Virus record (IMG/VR): IMGVR_UViG_3300042934_001067
Location: 62,001-126,000 of that record
Source of the DNA: a virus
Strand: one strand, 5' to 3'
Length of the DNA: 64,000 nt
Part shown: piece after piece, positions 1 through 7,929 of the stretch
Layout: every line of letters begins with the position of its first letter
Position numbering within the stretch: position 1 is the stretch's first letter
The notes under the pieces: model-generated
Told to the model about the DNA's origin: nothing
Database searches by the model: none
What the model saw: only the letters and a program-made list of their open reading frames with translations
Translations under genes and position numbers: made by a program

Positions 1-1
1 G

Positions 2-40
2 GGAGCGCCCGGCGGTCGGCGGGGGACTGCCGGGCGCTCC
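2..40. terminator. GC-rich intergenic hairpin
   Basis: GGAGCGCCCGGC (2-13) pairs perfectly with GCCGGGCGCTCC (29-40). It lies just downstream of the leftward gene ending at 49, so it may terminate or punctuate the leftward transcript. There is no U-tract, which is common for actinomycete hairpins. Confidence 0.5.
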
Positions 41-48
41 TGCGGGCG

Positions 49-468
49 TCAGGCGGCCGGGATGGTGTGCTCGGCGAGCCGGGCGACGTACTGCCGTCCG
101 GTCTCGCGCATGGTGTTGGCGTGCGGGGTGACGGGAACGTCCGCCTTGCAGCCGGGGCAGGGGACGCGCTCGCCCTCGGTGTACGGGCCGGGGTCGGTGA
201 CGTCGTCGGGGGCGGTGTGCGCCCAGCCGTGCGGGGCGTACCAGCGGGACACGGTGCCGCCGCTCTTGGGGCAGGGTGCGGCGGGCGCGGTGCTGATCAT
301 GTAACCCTCCAGCGCCCACTGCTGCGCGGCGGCCATGATCGCTTCCGCTGCCGTGTAGGGGTCGGTGGTGTGGTCGTGGGCGTTCAGCAGGTTGTCGATG
401 ACAACGGCGCGCAGGCGCTCGCGGGATGCGGCGCGGGCGTCGGCCTCGGTGTCGGTGATCGTGCTCAT
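49..468 (-). CDS. Hypothetical protein with a C-terminal CPGC zinc-binding motif
   Basis: 139 residues of unknown function. The N-terminal half is helical. A later CPGC pair plus an earlier PCPKSGG cysteine suggest a small metal-binding ribbon, a recurring theme in this leftward gene block. The start ATG is preceded by AGGAG at a good distance, with the leader aggagcgcccgac. It is the first of a run of short leftward genes. No family is recognised; assignment as a real gene rests on codon pattern, RBS and conserved gene style. Confidence 0.7.
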   Translation of the reverse strand: MSTITDTEADARAASRERLRAVVIDNLLNAHDHTTDPYTAAEAIMAAAQQWALEGYMISTAPAAPCPKSGGTVSRWYAPHGWAHTAPDDVTDPGPYTEGERVPCPGCKADVPVTPHANTMRETGRQYVARLAEHTIPAA

Positions 469-507
469 GTCGGGCGCTCCTGGGGTCTGTGACGGATCGG
501 TGGGCGG

Positions 508-873
508 TCAGTCGTCGGGCCAGCCGTCCCAGGCGGGGCGGTTGAGCTGGACGGAGAAGGTGTACGCGCTCTCGTTGGCGCTGACCTGGCGGACGATCGG
601 GGCGTATTCCAGGGCGGCGAGGAACTCACAGACGGTGAGGCTGGCGTGCGTGCTGTCGTCGGCGGTGTGGTCCAGGGGCACGAGGGGCTCGCCGGGGTGC
701 CGGGGCCACTGGAAGGCGCCGAGCACCTCGGCGCGCACCCATGTTCCCGGGCGCTTGGGCATGGTCGGCTGGGCGCGGACGCGGATGACGTCGGCGGTGT
801 CGGGGGCCAGGGCGCGCAGCGTGTCGACTTCGGGGGTGCGGCGGGGCTGGTCGGGGTGGGCGTGCGGTCCCAT
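508..873 (-). CDS. Hypothetical protein
   Basis: 121 residues, unrecognised. Soluble, with a Pro-rich basic N-terminus and an acidic, aromatic C-terminus ending WDGWPDD. The start ATG has a GAGGAG ribosome site 10 bases upstream. It is followed within about 40 bases by the next leftward gene, consistent with one transcription unit. No catalytic motif is visible. Confidence 0.65.
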   Translation of the reverse strand: MGPHAHPDQPRRTPEVDTLRALAPDTADVIRVRAQPTMPKRPGTWVRAEVLGAFQWPRHPGEPLVPLDHTADDSTHASLTVCEFLAALEYAPIVRQVSANESAYTFSVQLNRPAWDGWPDD

Positions 874-911
874 GGGCGGCTGCTCCTCGGGTCTTTGGCG
901 GGCGGTGAGGG

Positions 912-954
912 GGTCGGAGCGCCCCGGGGGCCGGGCTGGCCGTGCGGGGCGCTC
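912..954. terminator. Inverted repeat between small leftward genes
   Basis: GGAGCGCCCCG pairs with CGGGGCGCTCC across a GC-rich loop, in the gap between two leftward genes. It may terminate transcription, or may mask the ribosome site within its right arm. Confidence 0.4.
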
Positions 955-964
955 CTGGGGGCGT

Positions 965-1159
965 CTAGCGGCCGAGGGGGGCGCCGTGGTGGAGGCGGGC
1001 GGCGGCCCCGGCGCGGTGGGCGCCGATGGACTCGCCGTAGGTGCCGACTCCCCCGGCGGGGTACAGGCGGCGCTGGACGGGGCCGACGCGGCGGGGGTCG
1101 TATCCGGCGGCGTAGGGGCGGAGGGTGTGTGCGCGGGCGGCCTTGATGGTCTGTCGCAT
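965..1159 (-). CDS. Small basic hypothetical protein
   Basis: 64 residues starting MRQTIKAARAH, rich in Arg, Ala, Gly and Tyr; unrecognised. A longer frame upstream exists, but only this ATG has a proper AGGAG site (leader aggagcacaccgcc). Composition is unlike a classic enzyme; it may be a small nucleic-acid-binding or structural protein. Existence is moderately supported by the RBS and operon position. Confidence 0.5.
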   Translation of the reverse strand: MRQTIKAARAHTLRPYAAGYDPRRVGPVQRRLYPAGGVGTYGESIGAHRAGAAARLHHGAPLGR

Positions 1160-1197
1160 GGCGGTGTGCTCCTGGGGTGTGGTCGGTGGGTGGGTGT

Positions 1198-1545
1198 TCA
1201 GGCGCTGTCGCGCCACTCGTGGACGGTGACGACGTTGACGGGGCGGCCGGTGTAGCCGAGCCAGTTAGCGGCGAGTCGCGCGGCCATGGCTTCGGTGGAG
1301 CGGGTGATCGTGTGGGTGTCGGCGGTGTCGTAGTCGTTGACCGCGTCGAGGGTGGCGCGGCGGGTGCCGCCGGTGATGTGCCACTGGGGCTCGCGGTCGC
1401 GGGCGGGGGCGCGGTCGGCCGGGGTGATGACGTTCATGAGTCCGGTGAGGCGGGTGCCGTCGCGGCGGGTCCAGACGATCTCGACGCGGACGGGCGCGGG
1501 GGTGGTGTCGGTGGCAGGGGCGGGCTGGCCGAACGTGACGGTCAC
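1198..1545 (-). CDS. Hypothetical protein
   Basis: 115 residues, GTG start with GGAG upstream. The sequence reads as a compact alpha/beta domain: a beta-rich N-terminus (VRVEIVWTRRDGT, LMNVITPADR) followed by a helix (EAMAARLAANWLGYTG). It resembles small DUF-type domains seen in actinobacterial phages and plasmids, but no named family can be assigned. Sits in the leftward run of small genes. Confidence 0.65.
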   Translation of the reverse strand: MTVTFGQPAPATDTTPAPVRVEIVWTRRDGTRLTGLMNVITPADRAPARDREPQWHITGGTRRATLDAVNDYDTADTHTITRSTEAMAARLAANWLGYTGRPVNVVTVHEWRDSA

Positions 1546-1592
1546 CGGGGCTCCAGTGGGTCTAGGGCGGGCTGGCGGGCGGTCGGTGGGCA

Positions 1593-1623
1593 GCCGGGGC
1601 CGGTGGGGTCGGCCCCGGCGCTC
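1593..1623. terminator. GC-rich hairpin
   Basis: GCCGGGGCC pairs with GGCCCCGGC around a short loop between two leftward genes. Likely transcript punctuation. Confidence 0.35.
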
Positions 1624-1633
1624 CTGGGGGTGT

Positions 1634-1849
1634 TCAGGCGGGGGTGGCGGTGGGGCGCTGCTCCTCGTGGTGGTGGCACGGGGTGCGGTCGTCGTTGTGG
1701 TGCCAGGTGCCGGACGCGTGGGGGATGTCGGGGCGGCTGTAGGTGACGTCGCGGGCGGCGCGGCAGATGCCCCGGGCTCCGTTGGCGGGGCGGGCGGGGG
1801 TTTCGGGGAAGCTGCGGGGCTCGGGCATGTGGGTGAGGGGCTGGGCCAT
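1634..1849 (-). CDS. Small His/Cys-containing hypothetical protein
   Basis: 71 residues beginning MAQPLTHMPEP. The C-terminal half contains CRAARDV, HNDDRTPCHHHEE and a charged tail, suggesting a metal-binding fold. The start was chosen because AGGAG lies at normal spacing; the frame upstream is Pro/Ser-rich and unlike coding sequence. No family recognised. Confidence 0.55.
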   Translation of the reverse strand: MAQPLTHMPEPRSFPETPARPANGARGICRAARDVTYSRPDIPHASGTWHHNDDRTPCHHHEEQRPTATPA

Positions 1850-1881
1850 GGCGGGCGCTCCTGGAGGCTGTGTGCGGGCGT

Positions 1882-1933
1882 GTGGCGGGTTATGGGGGCC
1901 CGGCCGGGGTGACGGTCCGGCCGGGCCCGTGCG
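1882..1933. terminator. Terminator hairpin
   Basis: GGGCCCGGCCGG pairs with CCGGCCGGGCCC around a nine-base loop, directly downstream of the leftward gene ending at 1941. Probable intrinsic terminator or mRNA-stabilising stem. Confidence 0.6.
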
Positions 1934-1940
1934 GGGCGGT

Positions 1941-3197
1941 CTAGCGGAGGGTGAGTCGCTGGCGGCCGGTCTGCTCGATGGTGACGGGGCCGGTGTATCC
2001 GGCGTGGCGGGCGCAGTCGGCGGCAAGGGCGTCGAGTCCCCAGGCGCGGGCGATGCGGCGGGCGGGGCCGACGTCGGCGGTGGGGTCGTGGGCGATGTGG
2101 TCGGCGAGGGCGCCCCGGGCGGGGGTGGCGTGCTCGATGTGGGTGATCTTGTAGGTGGTGCCGTTGGGGAAGCTCACGACGCCGTTGTGGTGGCCGCGCA
2201 CGGTCTTGGTCCAGTCGACGCGGGCGGTGACGGGGGCGGGGCCCTCGGGGGTGTCGGCGGGGGTGGTGACTTCATGGGAGTCGGCCCACACCAGGGCCGG
2301 GCGGCCGGGGACGCGGATGCCGATGCGCTGGGTGCGGATGCCCTGGCGGGCGTGGGCGGTGGTGGCAGCGCGCAGGGGCCCGGCGGTTTCGACGATGCCG
2401 GTGTACTCCTGGCCGCGCACGGTGGCGGTGACTGCTGCGCCGACGGGGACGGTGATGTCGCGGGGAGCGGGGGTGTCGTCGTCCTGGGGGGCCGTGGCGG
2501 GCTCCTGGGGCCCCTGCTGCGCCTTGTGGGCGGTGAGGGCGGTGCGCAGCTTGGTGAGGGCGGTGCGGGCGCGCTGGGCGGTGGTCTGGGCGGCGTCGAG
2601 TTCACGGGCGGCGGCGGGGTCGCGGTCGGCCTCGTCGGCGTTGGAGTCGGCGAGGGTCTCGGCGTACTCGGTGATCATCTTCAGGACCGTGGGGCTGCTG
2701 GTGGTGATCTTGGCGGAGTGGCCGTGGGCGGTCTTGCGGAGGGTGGCGGCTTCGTAGGCGAGGCGCAGGGCCTTGCAGTCGGGGTCGTTGTCGTCCTGGC
2801 CCTCGACGAGGTTGGTGCCGTCGAACCATGCGCAGAAGTCGGCGGGGAGGGTGACGGACACGGTGGGGGTGGCGGGCACGGTGGGCTCCTCGTGGGCGGG
2901 GGCGGGCTTGCGGGTGATGTAGACCATGGCGCAGCCGTGGTAGTCGTCGGGCAGTGCGGAGTAGTCGGAGCACACGGGGACGTACTCGAAGGTGTAGCGG
3001 TCGCCGAGGGCGCTGGTGATCTTGTTGAGGGCGGCGCGGTCGTCGTCGTCGCTGAAGTGGTTCAGGGTGATCACGGCGGGGGCGTCGAAGGTGATGACGT
3101 CCCATCCGTTGGCGGCGCTGCGGTGCTGCTTGCCGAGGATGCGGCCGACCATGCGGCTTACGTCGCTCTTGCGGAGGGGGGCGGCGGTGGTGGTCAT
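1941..3197 (-). CDS. Large modular hypothetical protein led by a palindromic promoter
   Basis: 418 residues. The N-terminal ~100 residues form a mixed alpha/beta segment (WDVITFDAPAVITLNHF). Next come a region containing CAWFDGTNL, a long Ala/Arg coiled-coil-like stretch around residues 160-225, a Pro/Asp linker, then a beta-rich half with repeated barrel-like strands (DITVPVGAAVTATVRG, YTGIVETAG). No enzymatic motif is recognised. The ATG has GAGGAG upstream. The gene is driven by the first copy of the 16-bp palindromic promoter, 40 bases from -10 to start. Like its neighbours it looks assembled from small repeated modules. Confidence 0.75.
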   Translation of the reverse strand: MTTTAAPLRKSDVSRMVGRILGKQHRSAANGWDVITFDAPAVITLNHFSDDDDRAALNKITSALGDRYTFEYVPVCSDYSALPDDYHGCAMVYITRKPAPAHEEPTVPATPTVSVTLPADFCAWFDGTNLVEGQDDNDPDCKALRLAYEAATLRKTAHGHSAKITTSSPTVLKMITEYAETLADSNADEADRDPAAARELDAAQTTAQRARTALTKLRTALTAHKAQQGPQEPATAPQDDDTPAPRDITVPVGAAVTATVRGQEYTGIVETAGPLRAATTAHARQGIRTQRIGIRVPGRPALVWADSHEVTTPADTPEGPAPVTARVDWTKTVRGHHNGVVSFPNGTTYKITHIEHATPARGALADHIAHDPTADVGPARRIARAWGLDALAADCARHAGYTGPVTIEQTGRQRLTLR

Positions 3198-3236
3198 CGT
3201 GGGCTCCTCGGTGCGTTCTCGGCGGGGCGGAGCCCC

Positions 3237-3266
3237 AGCCTAATGCACATCGATATGCATGGGGGC
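3237..3266 (-). promoter_or_regulatory. Palindromic promoter copy 1
   Basis: On the minus strand the -10 is TAGGCT (3237-3242). One base upstream lies the palindrome (TGCACATCGATATGCA on the plus strand, 3244-3259). The -35 position is a poor match (GCCCCC). The shared leader CCCGCCGAGAACG follows. The palindrome occupies the spacer, so a bound protein should directly control polymerase. Confidence 0.8.
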
Positions 3267-3307
3267 GGGAAGGGCCCAATCAAATCAAGTCAACGGAATC
3301 CGCACCC

Positions 3308-3347
3308 CTAGGGGCGAGCCACAACGGATATCGTGGCTCACCCCTAG
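3308..3347. terminator. Terminator hairpin after the 568-residue gene
   Basis: CTAGGGGCGAGCCAC (3308-3322) pairs with GTGGCTCACCCCTAG (3333-3347), 14 of 15 positions. It follows the stop of the leftward gene ending at 3371. The motif aacggaatccgca flanks it as a direct repeat. Confidence 0.7.
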
Positions 3348-3370
3348 CGGGTGCACAACGGAATCCGCAG

Positions 3371-5077
3371 CTACGCCACCCGGTCACCCGCCGGGCGCAC
3401 CGTGATCATGGTCCCGTCGGTCAACGTCACCCGCAACGCCCCCCGCGCGTGCCGGTGCACCGTCTGCCCGGTGCTCAGAGCCTGGGCCACGAACACCGCC
3501 ACGGCCTCAGCCGCGATCACGTCACCCCCCGCACGCTCCACCCCGGCCGCCGTGGTGACGCTCGCCGACCACACGGCCACCTCGCCCGCCTCACTCATCG
3601 CCCGATCCACCACAGGGCGCAGCGCCTCAACCCGCTCACCCGACCGGTTACACCCCACCAGCGCCCACACGCCCCCCTGAGCAGCCCCCCGGCCCTCCTG
3701 CGGCTCCACGGCCACACGCGGCGCTGCGAGGCGCTCCACGCCCCCCTGAGACGCCTCCACGGACGGCACCCGCCCCCGCCGCGCATCGAACATCCGAAAG
3801 TACTGCTGCGCCCGCCACAACGCCTCAGCCGGACCATTCCCCGACGCCACATCCTCACGGGTGACACCCCCGTACTGCTGCCCCTCCTGGGGCTCCTCGG
3901 CCGCCACAGGCGCGCTCACGGGCTCCTCGGCCGCCTCCAGGTTGCTGGACGCCGACCAGAAGCACACGACCACACGGCCACCCTCCTCGGCCACCCACGC
4001 CACACGCCAATACGCGTTGTCCCACCCCAGCACACGCGCACCCCCCACCACGAGCCGCGCCCCACGCTCCACACGGTTCACCCGCACCGTGGCAGCAGCC
4101 ATCCCGTCCGCGTCGGCCACCTCCCGGGAAAACTCCCTCAGCGTGTCCACGCCCCCACCCTGCCGCTCCTCCTCCAGCACAGCAGCGCAGTACCCGCACA
4201 GGTGACCGCTCTCCGTCTCACGGTGAGGCAAGGAGTCATCCCCCACAGCGTCACAACGGATACACAGGGGCTCCAGATGCGGGGCACGCACGTCAACCGG
4301 AAGAGCATCGCCATGGCGCGCACCGTCCGGCACGAACGTCACCCGCTCCACCCCGTCCGCGTGAACGAACCGATCCGTGATCTTCCCCTTACCAGCCAGG
4401 CACCGCGCACGCACCCCCGGCACCGCCCACACCGCCGGACGCTCCTTCTCCTGCTGCGCCCCCTTGGCCGCGTCAGCAATGGCGCGCCCCATGCGCTTCA
4501 CGTCCCCCTCAGAGACCTGGAACACGTCACGGGCGATTCGCTCCCCCTGCTGCTCCCTGTCCAGCTTGGCCAGGTACGCCCGACCCCGGTCGTTGATCAC
4601 CAGGTACGACAACCACGGGCCCGCATCCGCCGTGTCCGCCATGTCCCGGCGCAGAATGCCGTCCTGAGTACGGTCGTTGTGGTCGACCATGGTCATGCGC
4701 CCCTTGGGATCGGCCGCGCCCTTGCGGAGCAGCTCCACCATGGCGGGCGTCGGCTTGCGGGTGATCTCGACCGCCGGGCGCTCCTCCTGCTGCTGCGCCT
4801 TGCGGGCCGCGCGCTTCTGGGCGTGCGCGGCAACGGCCTCACGCGTCCAGTGCTCGTCGCCCAGGCGGAAGTAAGCGATGCGGTTGCGGACGAACCCGTC
4901 GGCGGCGACGTACCCGGCGCGCTCCCGGTCCCAGCGCCACGCGCTCTTCAGCGCCTCCATACGGTCGAACGCTGCGCCGACCGTGTCAAAGGTCTCGAAC
5001 TGGGGGCCGTCGGCGTCGGGGGTGATGAAGAGCTGTTCACCCTGGGCGTTGTAGGCGCGGAGTTCGGTGCGGTCCAT
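3371..5077 (-). CDS. Large modular hypothetical protein with winged-helix-like and zinc-ribbon segments
   Basis: 568 residues, unknown function. Around residues 105-185 there is a winged-helix-like segment (TPAMVELLRKGAA ... LVINDRGRAYLAKL) similar in layout to segments in the 8.7, 11.5 and 13.8 kb genes. Residues ~270-305 hold CIRCD and CGYCAAV, a likely zinc ribbon. The C-terminal third is beta-rich and ends in a strand-rich 'VTLTDGTMITVRP' segment. The ATG has GAGGAG upstream. It is transcribed from palindromic promoter copy 2 and ends at a strong hairpin, so it is probably monocistronic. Confidence 0.75.
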   Translation of the reverse strand: MDRTELRAYNAQGEQLFITPDADGPQFETFDTVGAAFDRMEALKSAWRWDRERAGYVAADGFVRNRIAYFRLGDEHWTREAVAAHAQKRAARKAQQQEERPAVEITRKPTPAMVELLRKGAADPKGRMTMVDHNDRTQDGILRRDMADTADAGPWLSYLVINDRGRAYLAKLDREQQGERIARDVFQVSEGDVKRMGRAIADAAKGAQQEKERPAVWAVPGVRARCLAGKGKITDRFVHADGVERVTFVPDGARHGDALPVDVRAPHLEPLCIRCDAVGDDSLPHRETESGHLCGYCAAVLEEERQGGGVDTLREFSREVADADGMAAATVRVNRVERGARLVVGGARVLGWDNAYWRVAWVAEEGGRVVVCFWSASSNLEAAEEPVSAPVAAEEPQEGQQYGGVTREDVASGNGPAEALWRAQQYFRMFDARRGRVPSVEASQGGVERLAAPRVAVEPQEGRGAAQGGVWALVGCNRSGERVEALRPVVDRAMSEAGEVAVWSASVTTAAGVERAGGDVIAAEAVAVFVAQALSTGQTVHRHARGALRVTLTDGTMITVRPAGDRVA

Positions 5078-5121
5078 CGTGGCTCCTCGTTGCTGCTGCG
5101 TTCTTGGCGGGTACTCCCGCG

Positions 5122-5151
5122 ACCCTAATGCATATCGATGTGCATTGGAAG
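5122..5151 (-). promoter_or_regulatory. Palindromic promoter copy 2
   Basis: Minus-strand -10 TAGGGT (5122-5127). Palindrome TGCATATCGATGTGCA at 5129-5144 on the plus strand; -35-like CTTCCA (5146-5151), spacer 18. It drives the gene starting at 5077, 45 bases away. Confidence 0.85.
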
Positions 5152-5314
5152 GCGAACGGCCAAGATCTCTCCCCCGGCCCCGCCCACGCCCCGTCGCTGC
5201 GCCCCGTCGGCCACCCCCTCACGCACGCACACGAGGCAGCGTGGGCCCGGCCCGCATTCGCACCCGTCCCCAGGGCAGTGAACCCGCCTTATATCTGTAC
5301 TAACCACTACATAA
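5152..5314. other. Intergenic stretch, no gene seen
   Basis: Lies between the palindromic promoter and the hairpin at 5315. It includes one unusually AT-rich patch (ttatatctgtac) near 5290. No convincing coding frame or RNA gene was seen. Confidence 0.5.
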
Positions 5315-5349
5315 AGGCAGGGGCGGGATCACTGTCCCTGCCCCTGCCT
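5315..5349. terminator. Terminator hairpin
   Basis: AGGCAGGGGC pairs with GCCCCTGCCT, extended by a GGG/CCC pairing with one bulge. It is immediately downstream of the short leftward gene ending at 5372 and closes that gene run. Confidence 0.65.
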
Positions 5350-5371
5350 CCACTGCTCCCTGCCCCTGGGC

Positions 5372-5482
5372 TCAGCCGTCCGTCGGCCCCCAGTGGTGCC
5401 CCGTGTAGACGTGCCCCGGGTACCCCTCCTCCACCCTCCTGATATGCCCCTGGTGCGTCGTCGCTCCGCACTTACAGCTCAT
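5372..5482 (-). CDS. 36-residue zinc-binding-like small protein
   Basis: A short frame translating to MSCKCGATTHQGH..., with CKC plus several His residues and a Gly/His/Trp-rich tail. Its ATG overlaps the stop of the upstream gene (ATGA). A strong site GGAAGGGGG precedes it by a few bases, and a terminator follows. These three features make it a credible small gene despite its size. Function unknown; a mini metal-binding protein is possible. Confidence 0.6.
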   Translation of the reverse strand: MSCKCGATTHQGHIRRVEEGYPGHVYTGHHWGPTDG

Positions 5483-5976
5483 GCCGCCCCCTTCCGTTCC
5501 GTCTCCGTCTCCACCACGCCCACCGACCACGTCAGCAGATACACCCTGAACGCCTCCCCACTGTCCACCGTGCGCGCCTCCAGGTTCGCCCGTGCGGCCC
5601 GCTCAATAGGCTCCAGGGGTTCCGGGAACGTCCAATACCCGTCGAACCTCTCAGCGTCCGGGAAGGGGCTGTAGCGGTTGGGCTTGCTCCACACGTTGGC
5701 GCGGCCCTCAGTGCTGTACGTGAACACCCACTCCTCCCCCTGGGGCGCGGGCGTGCTCTCGTCGGCCAGGATGCTCGTGCGCTCCACCCGGTACAGCGCG
5801 TGGCCGATACGGTTGTCGGTGTCGGCGCGCTCCGCGTCTTCCCGGGAGTCGTGGACAAACCTTGCGAGGGGCGCGTGCCTGCCGTCGTCCGTGAGCGTGA
5901 CCAGTCCCCATGCGGATGAGGGGGTGTCGGCCCACACGTACCGCGTCAGCGTCTCCCCGGTGCTCACCACTCCCAC
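5479..5976 (-). CDS. Hypothetical protein
   Basis: 165 residues from the first GTG; a second in-frame GTG at 5967 forms a GTGA overlap with the preceding gene and may be the true start. Soluble, aromatic-rich (EEWVFTYSTEG, DGYWTFPEPL), with no catalytic motif recognised. It is the second gene in a coupled trio (5964-6734, this gene, 5372-5482) sharing one transcript that ends at the 5315 hairpin. Confidence 0.7.
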   Translation of the reverse strand: MGVVSTGETLTRYVWADTPSSAWGLVTLTDDGRHAPLARFVHDSREDAERADTDNRIGHALYRVERTSILADESTPAPQGEEWVFTYSTEGRANVWSKPNRYSPFPDAERFDGYWTFPEPLEPIERAARANLEARTVDSGEAFRVYLLTWSVGVVETETERKGAA

Positions 5977-6734
5977 GTTCCGAACACGGTCTTCCCGTTG
6001 ACGCTGATCTCCATGGGCACCGTGCGGTCAGCGTCCTTGCGCGCCTCCGGCCCCTCCACGTCCACGCCGCTCGTGTCCACCGACACGCGCAACGCCCCGT
6101 CCTTGCGGTAGGTGTAGACCTGCACCGTGCCGATCTCGACGCACGGGCGGGTGTTCTCGTCGTGGGGGTTCTGCGGGAGGAAACGCGCGTTGAGGCTGGC
6201 GGCCGTGTCGAAGTCGGCCCCTTCGGGGGCGTGGTCGCCGTAGCCGTCCCACGGGGCGGGCAGACACTCGACACCCCCGTTGGTCAGCGTCTCGTCCAGA
6301 CGCTTCCATGCGGCGGCGAACGCGCTTCCCTCGGGCAGCTCTCCCACGTGGGCGCGCAGCACACGCAAGAGGTCATCGGTCCCCATCTCGTCCAGGGGCG
6401 TGGCGTCCACGTCGTGGCGCTCGATGATCGCCTGCAAGTTGATTGCCTTGATCGCTGCGGCGATGTCGAAGTCACCGACCGCGTCCGTGTAGCCGGGGTC
6501 CGTGTGGTGCATCCCGATGAACTCGTTTCCGGAAAGGGCGATCCCCTCGGGAAGGGCGTCGTCGATGGCGGAGCGGTAGTCGGCGGCGATCCGGTCGAAC
6601 GCGCCCGACTCCTCCATACGCTCGTGCCAGTCGCGCGGCGCGCCGTTCACCGCGTCAGCAATGCTGGCCTCAATGGTGACGTTGTCGCGGTCGCCGTGGT
6701 TGTTCCACGAGCCGTATCCGGTGGTGATCTGCAT
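5964..6734 (-). CDS. Hypothetical protein of actinobacterial plasmid/phage type
   Basis: 256 residues starting MQITTGYGSWNNHG. A conserved-looking N-terminal block (TIEASIADAVNGA, FDRIAADYRSAIDDALP, GNEFIG) precedes a helical DIAAAIKAINL region and a beta-rich C-terminus ending GKTVFGTWEW. Proteins with this style occur in actinobacterial mobile elements, but a named domain cannot be given. The start has GAGGAG and the leader CCCGCCGAGGAGACACACC, shared with the gene at 20457. Stop overlaps the next gene (GTGA). Confidence 0.7.
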   Translation of the reverse strand: MQITTGYGSWNNHGDRDNVTIEASIADAVNGAPRDWHERMEESGAFDRIAADYRSAIDDALPEGIALSGNEFIGMHHTDPGYTDAVGDFDIAAAIKAINLQAIIERHDVDATPLDEMGTDDLLRVLRAHVGELPEGSAFAAAWKRLDETLTNGGVECLPAPWDGYGDHAPEGADFDTAASLNARFLPQNPHDENTRPCVEIGTVQVYTYRKDGALRVSVDTSGVDVEGPEARKDADRTVPMEISVNGKTVFGTWEW

Positions 6735-6805
6735 GGTGTGTCTCCTCGGCGGGATGAGATGCGGTGTGGTGGTGTCTGGTCTAGCGGACGGGTCTGACAG
6801 CGGGC

Positions 6806-7594
6806 CTACTGCCACTCGGCGGGGGCAAGCCGCCTCACGACGTTCAGCGGGTGCTCGCTCTTGTACTCGTCGCCGCTGTAGCCGATGGCGAACGGGCCCG
6901 TCGGCTCCACGATGTACACGTGGCCCCCGCTCTGGCGGGCGTAGGCGGCGGCGACGTCCAGGCGGGTGGTGAAGTGGACGTAGCGGCTCTTGGGCCCCTC
7001 GTCGCCCCACGGGTTGGTACGGCGCCCGGCGGTGAGCTGTGCACCCTCACGGAGCCGTCGGCCACCCCCGTGGTACAGCGGGCCCTCGACGGTGAATTCC
7101 CGCTCCACGTACCCGGTGTCCCTGTAGGTCTGCGCGGTGTAGGTGTACGTCGTGGGCGTGTCGGCGGGCTTGGGCGGCTCGATGGCGTCGGCGTCCCGGT
7201 GGGGCTTGTAGCCGCACTGCGGGCACCCGGCCCCCTGGCATTCCTGGCACCTCTTGGCGAGGATCTCTGCCACGTGCCCGGGGTCGGCGCGCTTGCGGTT
7301 CTTCAGGGAGTCCAGGTGGCCCCTGGCGGGCTTGGTGTACCGGCGCACGCTGCGCGACCCCCAGTCGGCGCGGCGCAGCACGGCCACGGTGCCCCTGGGG
7401 GTGTCGTCGTCGCACCACACGCGCACCGTCTTGGCGGTCACGGCGGTCACACGGCCGGTGCGCTCATAGATGCCACGCCCGCCGTAACCGGTCTCCCTGG
7501 TGAGGAATCGCAGGGTGTCACCCTCGGCGACGTCATCGAACGCCACGGCGTCCCACCCCTTCACGCGGGGATCGTCAGGACTGATGAGCGTCAC
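6806..7594 (-). CDS. Fusion protein with C-terminal Arr-like ADP-ribosyltransferase domain
   Basis: 262 residues in three parts. Residues 1-95 are a beta-barrel-like module (DDVAEGDTLRF, GRVTAVTAKTVRVWC). C116, C119, C124 and C127 form a zinc knuckle (CQECQGAGCPQC). Residues ~170-262 match the layout of rifampin ADP-ribosyltransferase (Arr): YHGGG near 174, YVHFTTRLDVAAAYA, and the hallmark YIVEPTGPF at 227-235. Free-standing Arr proteins are ~140 residues, so this is a shortened Arr core fused to a DNA- or protein-binding front. It could modify a host protein rather than an antibiotic. GTGA-coupled to the preceding gene. Confidence 0.7.
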   Translation of the reverse strand: MTLISPDDPRVKGWDAVAFDDVAEGDTLRFLTRETGYGGRGIYERTGRVTAVTAKTVRVWCDDDTPRGTVAVLRRADWGSRSVRRYTKPARGHLDSLKNRKRADPGHVAEILAKRCQECQGAGCPQCGYKPHRDADAIEPPKPADTPTTYTYTAQTYRDTGYVEREFTVEGPLYHGGGRRLREGAQLTAGRRTNPWGDEGPKSRYVHFTTRLDVAAAYARQSGGHVYIVEPTGPFAIGYSGDEYKSEHPLNVVRRLAPAEWQ

Positions 7595-7929
7595 TTGCTC
7601 CCCCTGGGCTTGAAGCGGTCGGCGACGGCCCAGCGCAGTTCGCGCATGGCCTCACGCTTGTTCGGGATCCGGTCGCCGTAGTTGCGTCCGCACGTGACCA
7701 CCCAGCCGGAGAAATCGGCACCCTCGTAGCGGTAGTGGCGCGTTGCCTCGGCGATCACCTCCACCTCGTACGGGAGGTCACGGTGAAGGATCTTGTCGAG
7801 TGCTTCGGCGGGGTCGACGGCGGGGTCGGACACCCACACGGCGGTCACGATCTTCCCTCCGGCGCTCTCGACGTACGCGACGTTGGCGGCGTCGTACGGG
7901 CGGCGGGCGGGCGTGTCGGCGGTGCTCAC
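7591..7929 (-). CDS. Hypothetical protein
   Basis: 112 residues, GTG start in a GTGA overlap with the upstream gene. The alpha/beta pattern (KIVTAVWVSDPAVDPAEALDKIL, YEVEVIAEATRHYRYEG) suggests a small compact domain; no family recognised. Coupled on both sides, so it should be made together with the Arr-like fusion protein. Confidence 0.7.
   Translation of the reverse strand: MSTADTPARRPYDAANVAYVESAGGKIVTAVWVSDPAVDPAEALDKILHRDLPYEVEVIAEATRHYRYEGADFSGWVVTCGRNYGDRIPNKREAMRELRWAVADRFKPRGSK

Noticed and set aside
1743-3311. Long plus-strand frame (522 codons) opposite the leftward gene
   Set aside because: Extremely Gly/Val/Ala-rich with repeats; a typical antisense shadow in 70% G+C DNA. The minus-strand gene has the RBS and promoter.
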